Below, in pieces: positions 24,458-32,533 of a DNA stretch of 41,001 bases (positions are counted from its first letter, which is position 1; every line of letters starts with the position of its first letter). Origin of the DNA: Candidatus Bathyarchaeota archaeon (GTDB lineage: Archaea > Thermoproteota > Bathyarchaeia > RBG-16-48-13 > GCA-020355125); assembly GCA_026015035.1 (NCBI GenBank), contig JAOZHB010000036.1:1-41001 (forward strand), read 5' to 3'. The notes beneath the pieces were generated by a model. It made no database searches. It worked only from the letters and a program-made list of their open reading frames with translations, and was not told the origin of the DNA. Both the position numbers and the translations under genes were made by a program.

Positions 24458-24793
24458 TTAATCTCCTTTTTTGGTTGCTTGGATAAGTACTTCGAATTGG
24501 TCTATCATCATATTTTTTGGTTCCCATTCACGTCTAAGTCTCAAAGATATCTTTGAAGTACCAGAGGATCGAATATTAAAGTTAAATGTTCTTGTACCCC
24601 CACCGCCAACACCTGTTCCAAGATCCGTGGAAAAGTTTGAGTCTTTGAACTCGATAACGTTTGCATTCAATGTTTTTATTTCCCATCGGTAACCTGTTGT
24701 GGGATTTTCCGAAAGCTGAATTTTTATTGAATCTCCTTCAACTACAGTAAAGGTCTTTCCTTTGTCATTCTGAGTTACAATGATGCCATTCAT
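24458..24793 (-). CDS. Chagasin-family (I42) cysteine peptidase inhibitor
   Basis: A 111-residue chagasin-like inhibitor of papain-family peptidases. The three inhibitory loops are recognisable: SENPTTGYRWEI (L2, about 28-39), GVGGGGTRTFNF (L4, about 60-71) and RREWEP (L6, about 87-92). There is no signal peptide, so it should act in the cytoplasm. A TATA-like AAATAAATC (24813-24822) lies about 25 bases upstream of the ATG, which suggests a leaderless transcript separate from the protease operon. A papain-like protease gene lies 625 bases away on the same strand, so inhibitor and target are probably paired. Composition is AT-rich like the protease genes. Confidence 0.9.
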   Translation of the reverse strand: MNGIIVTQNDKGKTFTVVEGDSIKIQLSENPTTGYRWEIKTLNANVIEFKDSNFSTDLGTGVGGGGTRTFNFNIRSSGTSKISLRLRREWEPKNMMIDQFEVLIQATKKGD

Positions 24794-24862
24794 GACAACT
24801 CACATCTATTGTAGATTTATTTGGTAATAAATTCTATCAGTTCTCAGAACCATCACATTTGA

Positions 24863-24907
24863 TAAAAAGTGGGGGATAAGTCGCTGAGGAGCTAATGCCG
24901 TAGCTCC
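24863..24907 (-). terminator. Hairpin and T-run after the protease operon
   Basis: GGAGCT (24888-24893) and AGCTCC (24902-24907) form a 6-bp stem with an 8-base loop. On the minus strand the T-run CTTTTTATC follows at about 24861-24869. It sits 70 bases after the stop of the small shared-domain gene and before the inhibitor promoter. Confidence 0.4.
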
Positions 24908-24979
24908 ACTGCAACTTTACGAAGAGTCTGTTTTTATGTCGTTTCTTTGTTAGGTAGTCAAGTGGCTGAAAGAGAGGTA

Positions 24980-25402
24980 TCACCATACATACATCTCTTT
25001 AATCTGCCCTGCCTCCTCCCTCAAATTGACGTTGCTCCCTGTTTGTTTGGCGTGTGAAGCCAACATGGTCAACGCTACAACTGCGGAATCTGAGTTGTTG
25101 GCCAGTTTCTTCCAGCCAAGCCCTGAAACACCGATCCACGAATTACGGTTCTGGTTTATTGACCATAGGGCTGTGACCCTCTTACTTTTATGCCAGACTG
25201 CTGCTGCAATCCCAGTTATTGTATCCTCAACCTTTGGAGGTACCGTTGGAGGCGTTTCGGAGGGTGTTTCTGGAGCTTCTGCTTCAGCCTCCGTAACCGT
25301 TTTGATCTCTTCAGGGATCTGTTCTATTGGTTTTGACTCGTCTTCTGCTGCTAATAAAGTCTCCTCGATGGGAGGAAGATTTTCTGGTTTTTGTTCAGAC
25401 AT
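24980..25402 (-). CDS. Small protein sharing the C-terminal domain of the adjacent protease
   Basis: A 140-residue protein with no family I can name. Residues 1-65 are acidic, proline-rich and probably disordered (many Glu-Pro and Pro-Pro pairs). Residues about 70-140 form a domain that repeats the C terminus of the protease encoded just upstream: RVTALWSINQNRNSWIGV then LGWKKL here, RIIGLWTINQTRNAWVYV then LGWRKI there, ending IKEMYVW and IKEVYVF. The two genes are 15 bases apart; the ribosome site AGAGG overlaps the end of the protease gene. A plausible role is binding the same partner or anchor as the protease, as a competitor, adaptor or substrate. This is inference. Confidence 0.75.
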   Translation of the reverse strand: MSEQKPENLPPIEETLLAAEDESKPIEQIPEEIKTVTEAEAEAPETPSETPPTVPPKVEDTITGIAAAVWHKSKRVTALWSINQNRNSWIGVSGLGWKKLANNSDSAVVALTMLASHAKQTGSNVNLREEAGQIKEMYVW

Positions 25403-25417
25403 AATTTTTATCCTCTT

Positions 25418-26521
25418 TTAAAAGACGTATACCTCTTTGATCACGGCATTCACTTGACGGATCGAAACAGGACGGTTACCTGCTTTGGCTGCTGCCAATT
25501 GTGCTAACATGTCGAAGAAGATGTTGTCGTTATCTGGACTGATCTTGCGCCAACCGAGGTCCTTTACGTAGACCCAAGCGTTGCGTGTTTGGTTGATTGT
25601 CCAGAGTCCGATGATCCGCGTGTTTTTTATCCAGCCTGTTTCCGCAATACCTAGGACTTCATCCATGGAGCTGTCGATTCCACATTGACCGTATCCTATG
25701 CGGAAGTACCCATTTTCACCGAAGCCGGTGCCCCAACTGTTCTTGCATATCCAATATTTTGAGGCGTTATTATATCCTACTACACTTATGCAGTGTCCGC
25801 CTACAGCTTTTCCAGTGACATGTTTATAAATGCCACTTTTGTACGCGAAAAAGTCCTCATAGACTGTGTAGCAAGCGACGAGTGGGCCCTTACTTGAGAC
25901 CCAATTTTTCATGTCTGCTGTTGAGGTTATCCTCTTCCAGCCAGTGATTTTTGTCAGTCTACTATTCCAGTTGCTACATAAATTAGTGCAATTCTGGTCA
26001 CCTGCGGTATATGGGTAGCATGCTTCGTCGACCACTCCCTTGTCTCGGAAGGCATCCAACGCCTTACTTGGCCACCAACCATTACTACATCGTCTGCCTT
26101 CAGCACGAGCATGACAATAGAACAGATGCGCCTCGGAATAGTCCACACTCAATGTAGGATTATTGCGTTGTTTTCTAAGACTTCCCTCTACGGTTGCAAC
26201 GACGCCAAAAGCAACACATGAACCGCAGCCGCCTTGATTTTTGACAGAGGTAATATAGTTTTTACCATTGATATTTCGTAAATCATAGGAGTTTGGGTAG
26301 CCTATCGCTGTTGGAGCAGCCATGAACGCCATAAAATTTTTATTCGCAAGGCTTTCTGCTTCTTCGAGCGAAGGATCTCCGGGTCCAGGCGTGTAACCCA
26401 GAAGGAGAGAACGTTCTTCATCCGACATCTTAGTAAACTTGGTCTCCCCAGATGCCCAAGGAACATCCAACTTAGAGATCTCAGTCGTCAAATCTTCTAG
26501 TTTAAAATTTTCGAACGGCAT
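25418..26521 (-). CDS. Papain-family (C1) cysteine protease with an unusual C-terminal domain
   Basis: A 367-residue peptidase from the preferred ATG (26521-26519). Residues about 1-70 look like an inhibitory pro-region. The mature part begins near YPNSYDLRNINGKNYITSVK. Catalytic residues are all visible: Gln96 and Cys102 in NQGGCGSCVAFG, His243 in GGHCISVVGY and Asn261 in CKNSWGTGFGENGYFRIG. Residues about 297-367 form an extra domain (GLWTINQTRNAWVYVKDLGW...) shared with the next gene. There is no signal peptide or membrane segment, unusual for a papain. The TATA box at 26545-26562 is about 27 bases before this ATG, so the message is probably leaderless; an upstream in-frame ATG at 26539 would lie before the transcription start. 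AT-rich composition suggests transfer. Confidence 0.93.
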   Translation of the reverse strand: MPFENFKLEDLTTEISKLDVPWASGETKFTKMSDEERSLLLGYTPGPGDPSLEEAESLANKNFMAFMAAPTAIGYPNSYDLRNINGKNYITSVKNQGGCGSCVAFGVVATVEGSLRKQRNNPTLSVDYSEAHLFYCHARAEGRRCSNGWWPSKALDAFRDKGVVDEACYPYTAGDQNCTNLCSNWNSRLTKITGWKRITSTADMKNWVSSKGPLVACYTVYEDFFAYKSGIYKHVTGKAVGGHCISVVGYNNASKYWICKNSWGTGFGENGYFRIGYGQCGIDSSMDEVLGIAETGWIKNTRIIGLWTINQTRNAWVYVKDLGWRKISPDNDNIFFDMLAQLAAAKAGNRPVSIRQVNAVIKEVYVF

Positions 26522-26544
26522 AGTATTTCCCAGTACCATTATTG

Positions 26545-26562
26545 TTTATAAATAATAAAAAC
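26545..26562 (-). promoter_or_regulatory. TATA box of the protease operon
   Basis: The minus strand reads TTTTTATTATTTATAAAC. The TTTATAAA core is about 27 bases upstream of the ATG at 26521, placing the transcription start at or next to the start codon. Confidence 0.6.
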
Positions 26563-26588
26563 ATTACTATCATTGAATAGGTACTAAG

Positions 26589-26642
26589 ACTACAATAATT
26601 AGGATAGATATCATAACTACAATAATTAGGATAGATACCATA
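26589..26642. repeat. Two tandem copies of a 27-base unit
   Basis: Positions 26589-26615 and 26616-26642 are identical except for one T/C change. The unit begins ACTACAATAATTAGG and ends CATA. It lies 25-80 bases upstream of the protease TATA box, between two diverging genes, and its right end runs into a TAGCTAGCCTAGC word (26641-26653). It may be a double operator for the protease operon. Confidence 0.85.
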
Positions 26643-26784
26643 GCTAGCCTAGCTTCAGAAACGGTACATAGCAGCCTCAATTCTTTCCCACGAGAAACCT
26701 GCCAAAGGGCGTGGTATAAGTTCTTGACAAAGATGTACCTTTATCAGATGCGACGGCCCGTAAGAACCATAAAAGGGAAGACGT

Positions 26785-27348
26785 ATGAAGCCAAGGCAAA
26801 CGAATTATTTTTCGATTTGTAACGCATGCAAGTTGTGCTGTTGTCAGAACGCGAGACCACCTATCACACAGAACCGACGAAAACAGATTGAAGAGTACCT
26901 CTTAACTCAAGAGCTGAGGGTCGATAAACCATTTGAGACAACGGAGTACGTCTTTCCTCGGGAAACAAGGGACGGTTTCTGCGTTTTCTTTGACGAGGAA
27001 ACACGAAGATGTCGGGTATATGCCGTGAAGCCAGAAACCTGTGTCGCCGGACCAATTACCTTCGACATCAATCTACAAACGGGTAAGATCGAGTTTTATT
27101 TAAAGTTTGAACGAATCTGTCCCCTTGCCGGCACGTTGAAGAAGGACATGGTCGCGTTGGAAAAACACGTGAAATCTGCGAAAAGAGAGTTATTGACGCT
27201 GGTTGGTGAACTCGACGCCGAAGCGTTGTCAGCGATCTTACAAATTGACGAGCCAGAAACCTTTAAAATAGGAGAGGCCTTGTTGAACAAAGGTGTACTG
27301 GAAAGACTGCGGAACCCACGTGCGCGTCGCAAAGGCTCGGTCCATTAA
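26785..27348 (+). CDS. YkgJ-type cysteine-cluster protein
   Basis: A 187-residue protein of the YkgJ/CxxCxxCC family. The N-terminal cluster is CNACKLCCCQNARPPIT (C12-C20). Later cysteines follow in FCVFFD, RRCRVYAVKPETC and ICPLAG, the usual spacing of this putative metal-binding domain. Residues about 115-187 are a helical extension with a basic tail (RNPRARRKGS). The function of the family is unknown. It is transcribed away from the protease operon and has its own upstream region with the 27-base repeats. Confidence 0.85.
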   Translation: MKPRQTNYFSICNACKLCCCQNARPPITQNRRKQIEEYLLTQELRVDKPFETTEYVFPRETRDGFCVFFDEETRRCRVYAVKPETCVAGPITFDINLQTGKIEFYLKFERICPLAGTLKKDMVALEKHVKSAKRELLTLVGELDAEALSAILQIDEPETFKIGEALLNKGVLERLRNPRARRKGSVH

Positions 27349-27499
27349 GGAAAGTGAACAGCTGTAAAACGCCAGCTTCATTCGTTGAATATGTCTCGAC
27401 GATCCTATGCCACGTAGAACACGTTGAGGATAGAACAGTAAGAGGACACGTGTGTAGCCATCTCTCTTAGGTCAGCCGGAAGAGCCCTGATATAAGGTC

Positions 27500-28090
27500 T
27501 CAGAAGCCAGTTTGAGGACGCGTCTTAATCAGGGATCGTGCTAGGAGGCGGGCGACTCTGAGGGGTTCGGGAACAGCCCCGTGTATGGTGAATTTATTGA
27601 GAAGCCCCTTCGCCTCATCCAACGTCATGTTGATGAAGCGGGCGTACACCGTGTGACCCGTGTGAAGCATTATGGGGGTCCTCGACCCGTTCTTGCGGTA
27701 TACTTCGACTCGACGCTTCCAATCGTCCGGGAAGAGCTCTAAGAAATACTTTTCAAGGCCTTCAGACGTCTCGTAGGTTACGCAGAGCAGAGGACGGCGG
27801 GTTTCCACCACGACCTTATGAAGATCAACGACGTTGTACCAGCTGATGATGCAGCCGTTTAACAGAATGAGGTTAATGTCATCTCGTTCAAGAGATTCAT
27901 GCAGCTCTATCATCTTGTCGGTGGCGTCCATCCCTCCCACTGTGGCGGTGGCGAACCCAAACCCGTCGAGTACCCTGTCGGCTCGCATGACCACGCCAGC
28001 CAAGACCGATCTCTTACTCACCCCTTTCACGAAGCTCTCGGCGATTCCCAAGGCCCTCACGGCCTTTTTATGAACGTGTAAGGGCAACAC
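27500..28090 (-). CDS. DUF99 family protein (endonuclease V-like fold)
   Basis: A 196-residue archaeal DUF99/COG1628 protein. Diagnostic segments are KKAVRALGIAESFVKG, RSVLAGVVMRADRVLDGF, TVGGMDATDKMIEL and ILLNGCIISWYNVVDLH. The family is distantly related to endonuclease V, but no activity is established. The start is GTG or an equivalent at 28090. The upstream 170 bases to the reductase gene hold no clear gene. Confidence 0.88.
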   Translation of the reverse strand: MLPLHVHKKAVRALGIAESFVKGVSKRSVLAGVVMRADRVLDGFGFATATVGGMDATDKMIELHESLERDDINLILLNGCIISWYNVVDLHKVVVETRRPLLCVTYETSEGLEKYFLELFPDDWKRRVEVYRKNGSRTPIMLHTGHTVYARFINMTLDEAKGLLNKFTIHGAVPEPLRVARLLARSLIKTRPQTGF

Positions 28091-28261
28091 TCACCCACTT
28101 CTCCACTACCCATGAACCTCTGAGGTATACCAAGACGTATGTCTGTTTTACATCAAAAGGATTCCGGGTGAAAAGGTTTTCCTTAAAACTATTTCGAGGT
28201 TCAACCGGGTGAATCACCCCACAACTTCGGTAGAGTGAGCAGGGATACTCGTGATCGAGCG

Positions 28262-29278
28262 TTAGGTAGTGCCGGTGAGGGTTCTCTGGGAGTAGCCGCG
28301 GATATAGGCGCGGGTTCGTGCTATATCTTTGTCCGCACATATTTTTTTCAGTCGCTCTCTTCCTCCCTCAGAGAGGGCGAAGGTCAGACTGTTCTTGAGT
28401 ACTGTTTCATCAACGGCACGATTTTGGGTAAAGGTAGCCAAATTCTCTGCTAACTCGGTCAAGGTGTTGGTTCCCGGAACGATGGTACTCACTTCAGGGG
28501 CTTTCAGGATCCACTTGAGACTCGTCTGAGCCGGCGTGTACCCCCCAGTATCGACGTTGGAGGGAGAGAAGTAAGTGAAGGGCAGGCCGTAGTACGGCCA
28601 ATTGAAGGGTTTCATGACCACCACTCCGATGTTCAACGCTTTGCAGAGGGGAAAGAGGGCGTCCCTAGCCTCCTGAAGATGATAGTTATAGGGAATCATC
28701 ACGGAGTCGAAACAGTCGTACTTACGTATCAGCTCCGCGATGAACCTGGGATGATGCCCAGATACGCCGATGGCCCCGAGTTTCCCTTGCTCCTGAATCT
28801 CCTTCAGAGTCGTTATCACGAACTCAAAGCGGTCACGCGAATAGCCGTCCGCCACTTCGTGGGCATTGAAGACATCGATGTGATCCGTTCGTAAGAGGCG
28901 CAGGCGCTCGTCCACCCCGCCCATGAGGGCGTCTCGCCACTGGGCTTTCGGGATCTCTCTTAACATTCGAACAGGCCCCATGGTTTCAGCGGCTACGTAG
29001 ACGTCCTTCCGACGCCCGAGGGTGTCCAACGCCAGTCCGAGGGACTGGGGTTCAGCTACCTCTCCTGTATCGAAATAATTTACGCCTGCCTCGATCGCCG
29101 TCTCTATTAACTCGTTTCTTCGCGCTTGAGTTACTACAAGCTCCGCAGACGGAACGGGTTCTTCAAACTTCCTGTTTGTGGTAAAGTGCCACGAAGGGAG
29201 AAACCGCGCAAACTCGTGTCCTCCAAGACCCAGTTCAGAAACCGTTAAGCCAGTTCTACCCAACATCCTATACTTCAT
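28262..29278 (-). CDS. Aldo/keto reductase homologue without the usual catalytic Tyr and Lys
   Basis: A 338-residue AKR-fold protein. Typical parts: MKYRMLGRTGLTVSELGLGG, AIEAGVNYFDTGE, DHIDVFNAHEV, GKLGAIGVSGHHPRFI and VSTIVPGTNTLTEL. In canonical AKRs the aspartate of FDT is followed by a YG pair and later a TK pair (tetrad D-Y-K-H). Here the text is FDTGEVAEPQSLG and VYVAAETMG, so Asp and His remain but Tyr and Lys are not at the expected places. Either the activity is altered or another residue serves. The ATG at 29278 has GGGAGGG six bases upstream and is preferred over 29284. Confidence 0.85.
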   Translation of the reverse strand: MKYRMLGRTGLTVSELGLGGHEFARFLPSWHFTTNRKFEEPVPSAELVVTQARRNELIETAIEAGVNYFDTGEVAEPQSLGLALDTLGRRKDVYVAAETMGPVRMLREIPKAQWRDALMGGVDERLRLLRTDHIDVFNAHEVADGYSRDRFEFVITTLKEIQEQGKLGAIGVSGHHPRFIAELIRKYDCFDSVMIPYNYHLQEARDALFPLCKALNIGVVVMKPFNWPYYGLPFTYFSPSNVDTGGYTPAQTSLKWILKAPEVSTIVPGTNTLTELAENLATFTQNRAVDETVLKNSLTFALSEGGRERLKKICADKDIARTRAYIRGYSQRTLTGTT

Positions 29279-29415
29279 TACCATCCCTCCCGACTTCTAC
29301 AACAGCATTATTGGCTCCGTAAGTACTAATGTGTTATTGAAGACCCAATTGAGTGCCCGCGTTTTCCGTCCCTGAGGCGGGTTCCTCCCCGAAGGGTGTA
29401 AGAGTTGATCTGGGG

Positions 29416-30384
29416 TTAGTGCGTTACCATGTTCTGCGGCGTCTCTCCCCGGAAGACCGTTAACACGCCTTCAGCGGATTGGATGGCCATCTTCTTCAGG
29501 GCCTCCCGGGTGGTGGCGCCGATGTGAGGTGTTAAGACAACGTTCTCAAAGGCCAGCAGCGGGTTCTCCCGGCTTGGAGGCTCCTCGTCGAAGACGTCCA
29601 ACGCCGCACCAGCCACCTTTCCTGAGCGGAGGGCTGCGATCAAGGCCGATTCATCGATGATCTTGCCCCGTGCCAAGTTAACGAGGTACACGCCCTCCTT
29701 CATCAAGTCGAATGCTCGGTGCGAGATTAGGTGACGAGTCTGGGACGTAAACGGAACGTGGAGGGTGATGACGTCGCTAGTGGCTAGGAGCACGTCGAGG
29801 TCGACACGACGGATACCAAGCGCTTCTTCAACGCTTCGTCTCCCAATCACGTCGTGGTATTGGAGGATTACGCTGAAGCAGCCCAGTCGACGGGCGACCG
29901 CCTCACCTATGCGTCCGAGCCCCACGATGCCAACGGTCTTCCCCTTTAACTCGACGCCGACGAGATCGGTGTACTTCCGATCCCACTCACCAGCCCTCAC
30001 GGCTTCATCGGCGTGTACGACCCTTCGGAGAAGGGCGAGAAGGAGGGCCACAGTCAATTCCGCTACACTCTCTGTCAAGGCCGTGGGCGTGTTGAAGACA
30101 AGGATTCCATGCTCAGCCGCGGCTTCCAGATCCACGTGATCTGTTCCGACGCCATGGACTGCCACGGCCTTCAACCGGTGAGCCGTCGCCAAGAACGTCC
30201 TGGTGACCCGAATGTATCCTCGGCTGAGAAGAACCTCCACCTCGCCAGCGTGGGTTAACAAGGTGTTCTCATCGGAACCGGGAGGCAGTTCCACGACGTG
30301 ACACGCCTTCCGCAGGAGTTCGAGGCCTGCGGGGTGAATGGGTTCAGCCACGACAACGGTTCCCACGGGTTTATCAGTCATCAT
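29416..30384 (-). CDS. D-2-hydroxyacid dehydrogenase (phosphoglycerate dehydrogenase-like)
   Basis: A 322-residue NAD-dependent D-2-hydroxyacid dehydrogenase. The NAD loop is GKTVGIVGLGRIGEAVARRL. Catalytic residues are the Arg in NLARGKIIDE, the Glu in DVFDEEPP and the His in LTPHIGATT. It lacks the ACT regulatory domain of long SerA proteins. The substrate could be 3-phosphoglycerate, glyoxylate/hydroxypyruvate or another 2-oxoacid. The ATG at 30384 is chosen because GGAG lies nine bases upstream; in-frame ATGs at 30393 and 30381 are alternatives. It diverges from the ThDP-enzyme gene, sharing a 150-base promoter region. Confidence 0.88.
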   Translation of the reverse strand: MMTDKPVGTVVVAEPIHPAGLELLRKACHVVELPPGSDENTLLTHAGEVEVLLSRGYIRVTRTFLATAHRLKAVAVHGVGTDHVDLEAAAEHGILVFNTPTALTESVAELTVALLLALLRRVVHADEAVRAGEWDRKYTDLVGVELKGKTVGIVGLGRIGEAVARRLGCFSVILQYHDVIGRRSVEEALGIRRVDLDVLLATSDVITLHVPFTSQTRHLISHRAFDLMKEGVYLVNLARGKIIDESALIAALRSGKVAGAALDVFDEEPPSRENPLLAFENVVLTPHIGATTREALKKMAIQSAEGVLTVFRGETPQNMVTH

Positions 30385-30490
30385 AGACACCATCTCCCAT
30401 TCCCTTTAACACAAGGCCACATAAAGCAATCGGTGGCTTCACAAGATACGGGAAACAAAGGTCAGTGCACTCGTTCCCCTGAGGCAATAA

Positions 30491-30499
30491 GCCATATAT
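30491..30499 (+). promoter_or_regulatory. TATA-like box of the ThDP-enzyme gene
   Basis: CCATATATG about 37-43 bases before the ATG at 30534, in the region between two divergent genes; predicts a short leader. Confidence 0.4.
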
Positions 30500-30533
30500 G
30501 TCGAAGCTATGTTCTTCTCATGGATGAATTAGA

Positions 30534-32192
30534 ATGTCGATTCTCTCAGGAGCCCAAGCTGTAGTCACATCGCTGAGGAACGAAGGAGTGAAATACGTCT
30601 TCGGAATCCCCGGCGGCCCCATCCTGCCCCTGTACGACGCGCTGTACGATGCGTCGAGTCCGAAACACATCTTGGTCAGACACGAAGAAGCCGCGGCATT
30701 CATGGCCGACGCCTATGCCCGGGTGACAGGGCGACCCCAGGTCTGCGTGGGAACGATGGGTCCGGGCGCCGCCAACCTCTTGATAGGCGTTGCCTGCGCT
30801 TTCTCGGACTCGATTCCCCTGATCGCCATCACAGGAAACGTGAGCACCGCCTTTGAGGGGCGAGGCCTCCAGCAGGAGATGGATCACGTCCGCGTCTTCA
30901 CCCCCGTCACCAAACGAAGCATCAAGGTACATCGAACGGAGAGGATACCAGAGATCCTGCAGATGGCCTTCCGCGTCGCGACCACCGGGAGACCGGGCCC
31001 CGTTCTCATCGACGTCCCCAGCGACGTCCTCTCCCGGGAAGCCGAAGTAGACTTCGTGGAGCCCTCCAAGGCGAGGCCTACGTCCAGGAGGCTGTACGGC
31101 GATCCCGAAGAAATCAGGCGGGCTGCCCAGCTTCTCGTTGACGCAGAGAGGCGCATCATCCTTGCAGGTGGCGGTGTCATCATCTCCAACGCATCCACCG
31201 AGCTGACGACGCTCGCGGAGACCTTGATCTCCCCCGTGGTCACCAGCTACAACGGGAGAGGCGCGATCCCAGAAGACCATTCCCTCTTCCTCGGTAGAGC
31301 GGGCAGCGGGGCGCCCACAGTGTTCGACGAAGTCATTCGTGAAGCCGATGTCGTGTTGGCGGTAGGCTACCGCTTCACCGACGTCTCCACCAACAACTGG
31401 AGCTTCCCGAGTGGGAACGCGGAAATCATTCACGTGGACATCGACCCCTGTGAGATCGGGAGGATCGTTCCGGTGGAGGTCGGCGTCGTCGGGGACTCCA
31501 GAGCCGTGTTAAGTGAACTCCTCCAAGCCGTCGGCTCACGACTTGCGAAGAGGAGACGGCAACGAGGGTGGATTGAAGACGCGTTTCGAAGGAAGGAGGT
31601 GTGGGAGACGCGGATGATGGAGAAGATGACGTCCGACGCGGTTCCCATCAAGCCCCACCGCGTGATGAAGGAGCTGCGGGAGGTCCTCGACCGTAACGCC
31701 ATCCTGGCCACGAGCGCCGGAAGCAACAAGATGTTTGCCGCCTCTCTCTTCCGGATTTACGAGCCCCGAACCTGGATTCACTCCGGGGGATCCACCCCAA
31801 TGGGTGCTGCCTTCTGCCACGCCCTTGGAGCCAAGTTGGCGGCTCCTGACCGCCAAGTCGTAGCCGTGTGCGGTGACGGCGGGTTCCAGATGGTCTGTCA
31901 AGAACTCGTGACGGCCGTGGAGAACGACCTCAACGTCGTCACCTGCATCCTGAACGATCAGAGGTTGGGATTGATTCGGTATCAACAGCAGAAGCAGTAC
32001 GGAGGGCGGGTCATTGCCACCGAGTTCCGTCACTCAACCGACTTCGTCAAGCTCGCGGAAGCCTTCGGGGCCACGGGAATCCGGGTGGAGAAGCCCCAGG
32101 AGATGAAACCGTCGCTGAAGCGTGCGTTACAGGCCGATACGCCGGTGGTCATCGACATCGTCATCGACGGAGAAGAGGCTCCTCAGCTTTGA
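30534..32192 (+). CDS. Acetolactate synthase-like thiamine diphosphate enzyme
   Basis: A 552-residue three-domain ThDP enzyme. The N-terminal Pyr domain has FGIPGGPILPLYDAL and RHEEAAAFMADAYAR with the glutamate that activates ThDP. The middle domain starts near VDAERRIILAGGGV. The C-terminal PP domain has AVCGDGGFQMVCQEL followed by LNDQRLGLI (GDG...N motif for ThDP-Mg). The size fits the catalytic subunit IlvB of acetolactate synthase, but related decarboxylases and carboligases have the same layout. No regulatory subunit gene (ilvN) or isoleucine/valine gene lies nearby, so the substrate is uncertain. Confidence 0.87.
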   Translation: MSILSGAQAVVTSLRNEGVKYVFGIPGGPILPLYDALYDASSPKHILVRHEEAAAFMADAYARVTGRPQVCVGTMGPGAANLLIGVACAFSDSIPLIAITGNVSTAFEGRGLQQEMDHVRVFTPVTKRSIKVHRTERIPEILQMAFRVATTGRPGPVLIDVPSDVLSREAEVDFVEPSKARPTSRRLYGDPEEIRRAAQLLVDAERRIILAGGGVIISNASTELTTLAETLISPVVTSYNGRGAIPEDHSLFLGRAGSGAPTVFDEVIREADVVLAVGYRFTDVSTNNWSFPSGNAEIIHVDIDPCEIGRIVPVEVGVVGDSRAVLSELLQAVGSRLAKRRRQRGWIEDAFRRKEVWETRMMEKMTSDAVPIKPHRVMKELREVLDRNAILATSAGSNKMFAASLFRIYEPRTWIHSGGSTPMGAAFCHALGAKLAAPDRQVVAVCGDGGFQMVCQELVTAVENDLNVVTCILNDQRLGLIRYQQQKQYGGRVIATEFRHSTDFVKLAEAFGATGIRVEKPQEMKPSLKRALQADTPVVIDIVIDGEEAPQL

Positions 32193-32533
32193 GTTCAGAT
32201 CTACACCGAAGGAAATACGCTGCCAAGTCCATTAACGTAACGGCAGGAGCCTCAAGAAACCGTTAAAGGCCTTGAAGGTGGCGTTTCAAACCACGGGTTA
32301 GGAAGTGGAATCAGCTGTGTGAGGGGCAATCTCTTCAAGGCAGATTTGTGTGACGCCGCGGTTCGGGCTTGCAGCTGGCTGTTTGCAGAGAAGGTTTTGA
32401 CAGCATCGCTGTTATCTCTGTGCCCCGCCTTCGTAATGCCTTTAAGAGCTTTAACGCTGCTTTTGAGTGAGCTATGAGAAGGGGATAAGTGGACTACAGC
32501 GGGTTGTGGGAATAGCCTTTGTGGAGAGGGTGG
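32193..32533. other. Gap between the ThDP enzyme and the GH4 gene
   Basis: About 340 bases between two converging genes. A 52-codon plus-strand frame starting VRGNLFKADLCDAAV and a minus-strand open stretch were examined. Neither has a ribosome site or a recognisable family. No terminator hairpin is certain. Confidence 0.35.

Noticed and set aside
30546-31433. A 295-codon open frame on the minus strand
   Set aside because: It lies fully inside the acetolactate-synthase-like gene on the other strand, has a composition dictated by that gene's GC-rich codons, and matches no family.
32193-32533. A transposase fragment in the gap before the GH4 gene
   Set aside because: No transposase motif, terminal repeat or target duplication could be found in either strand.
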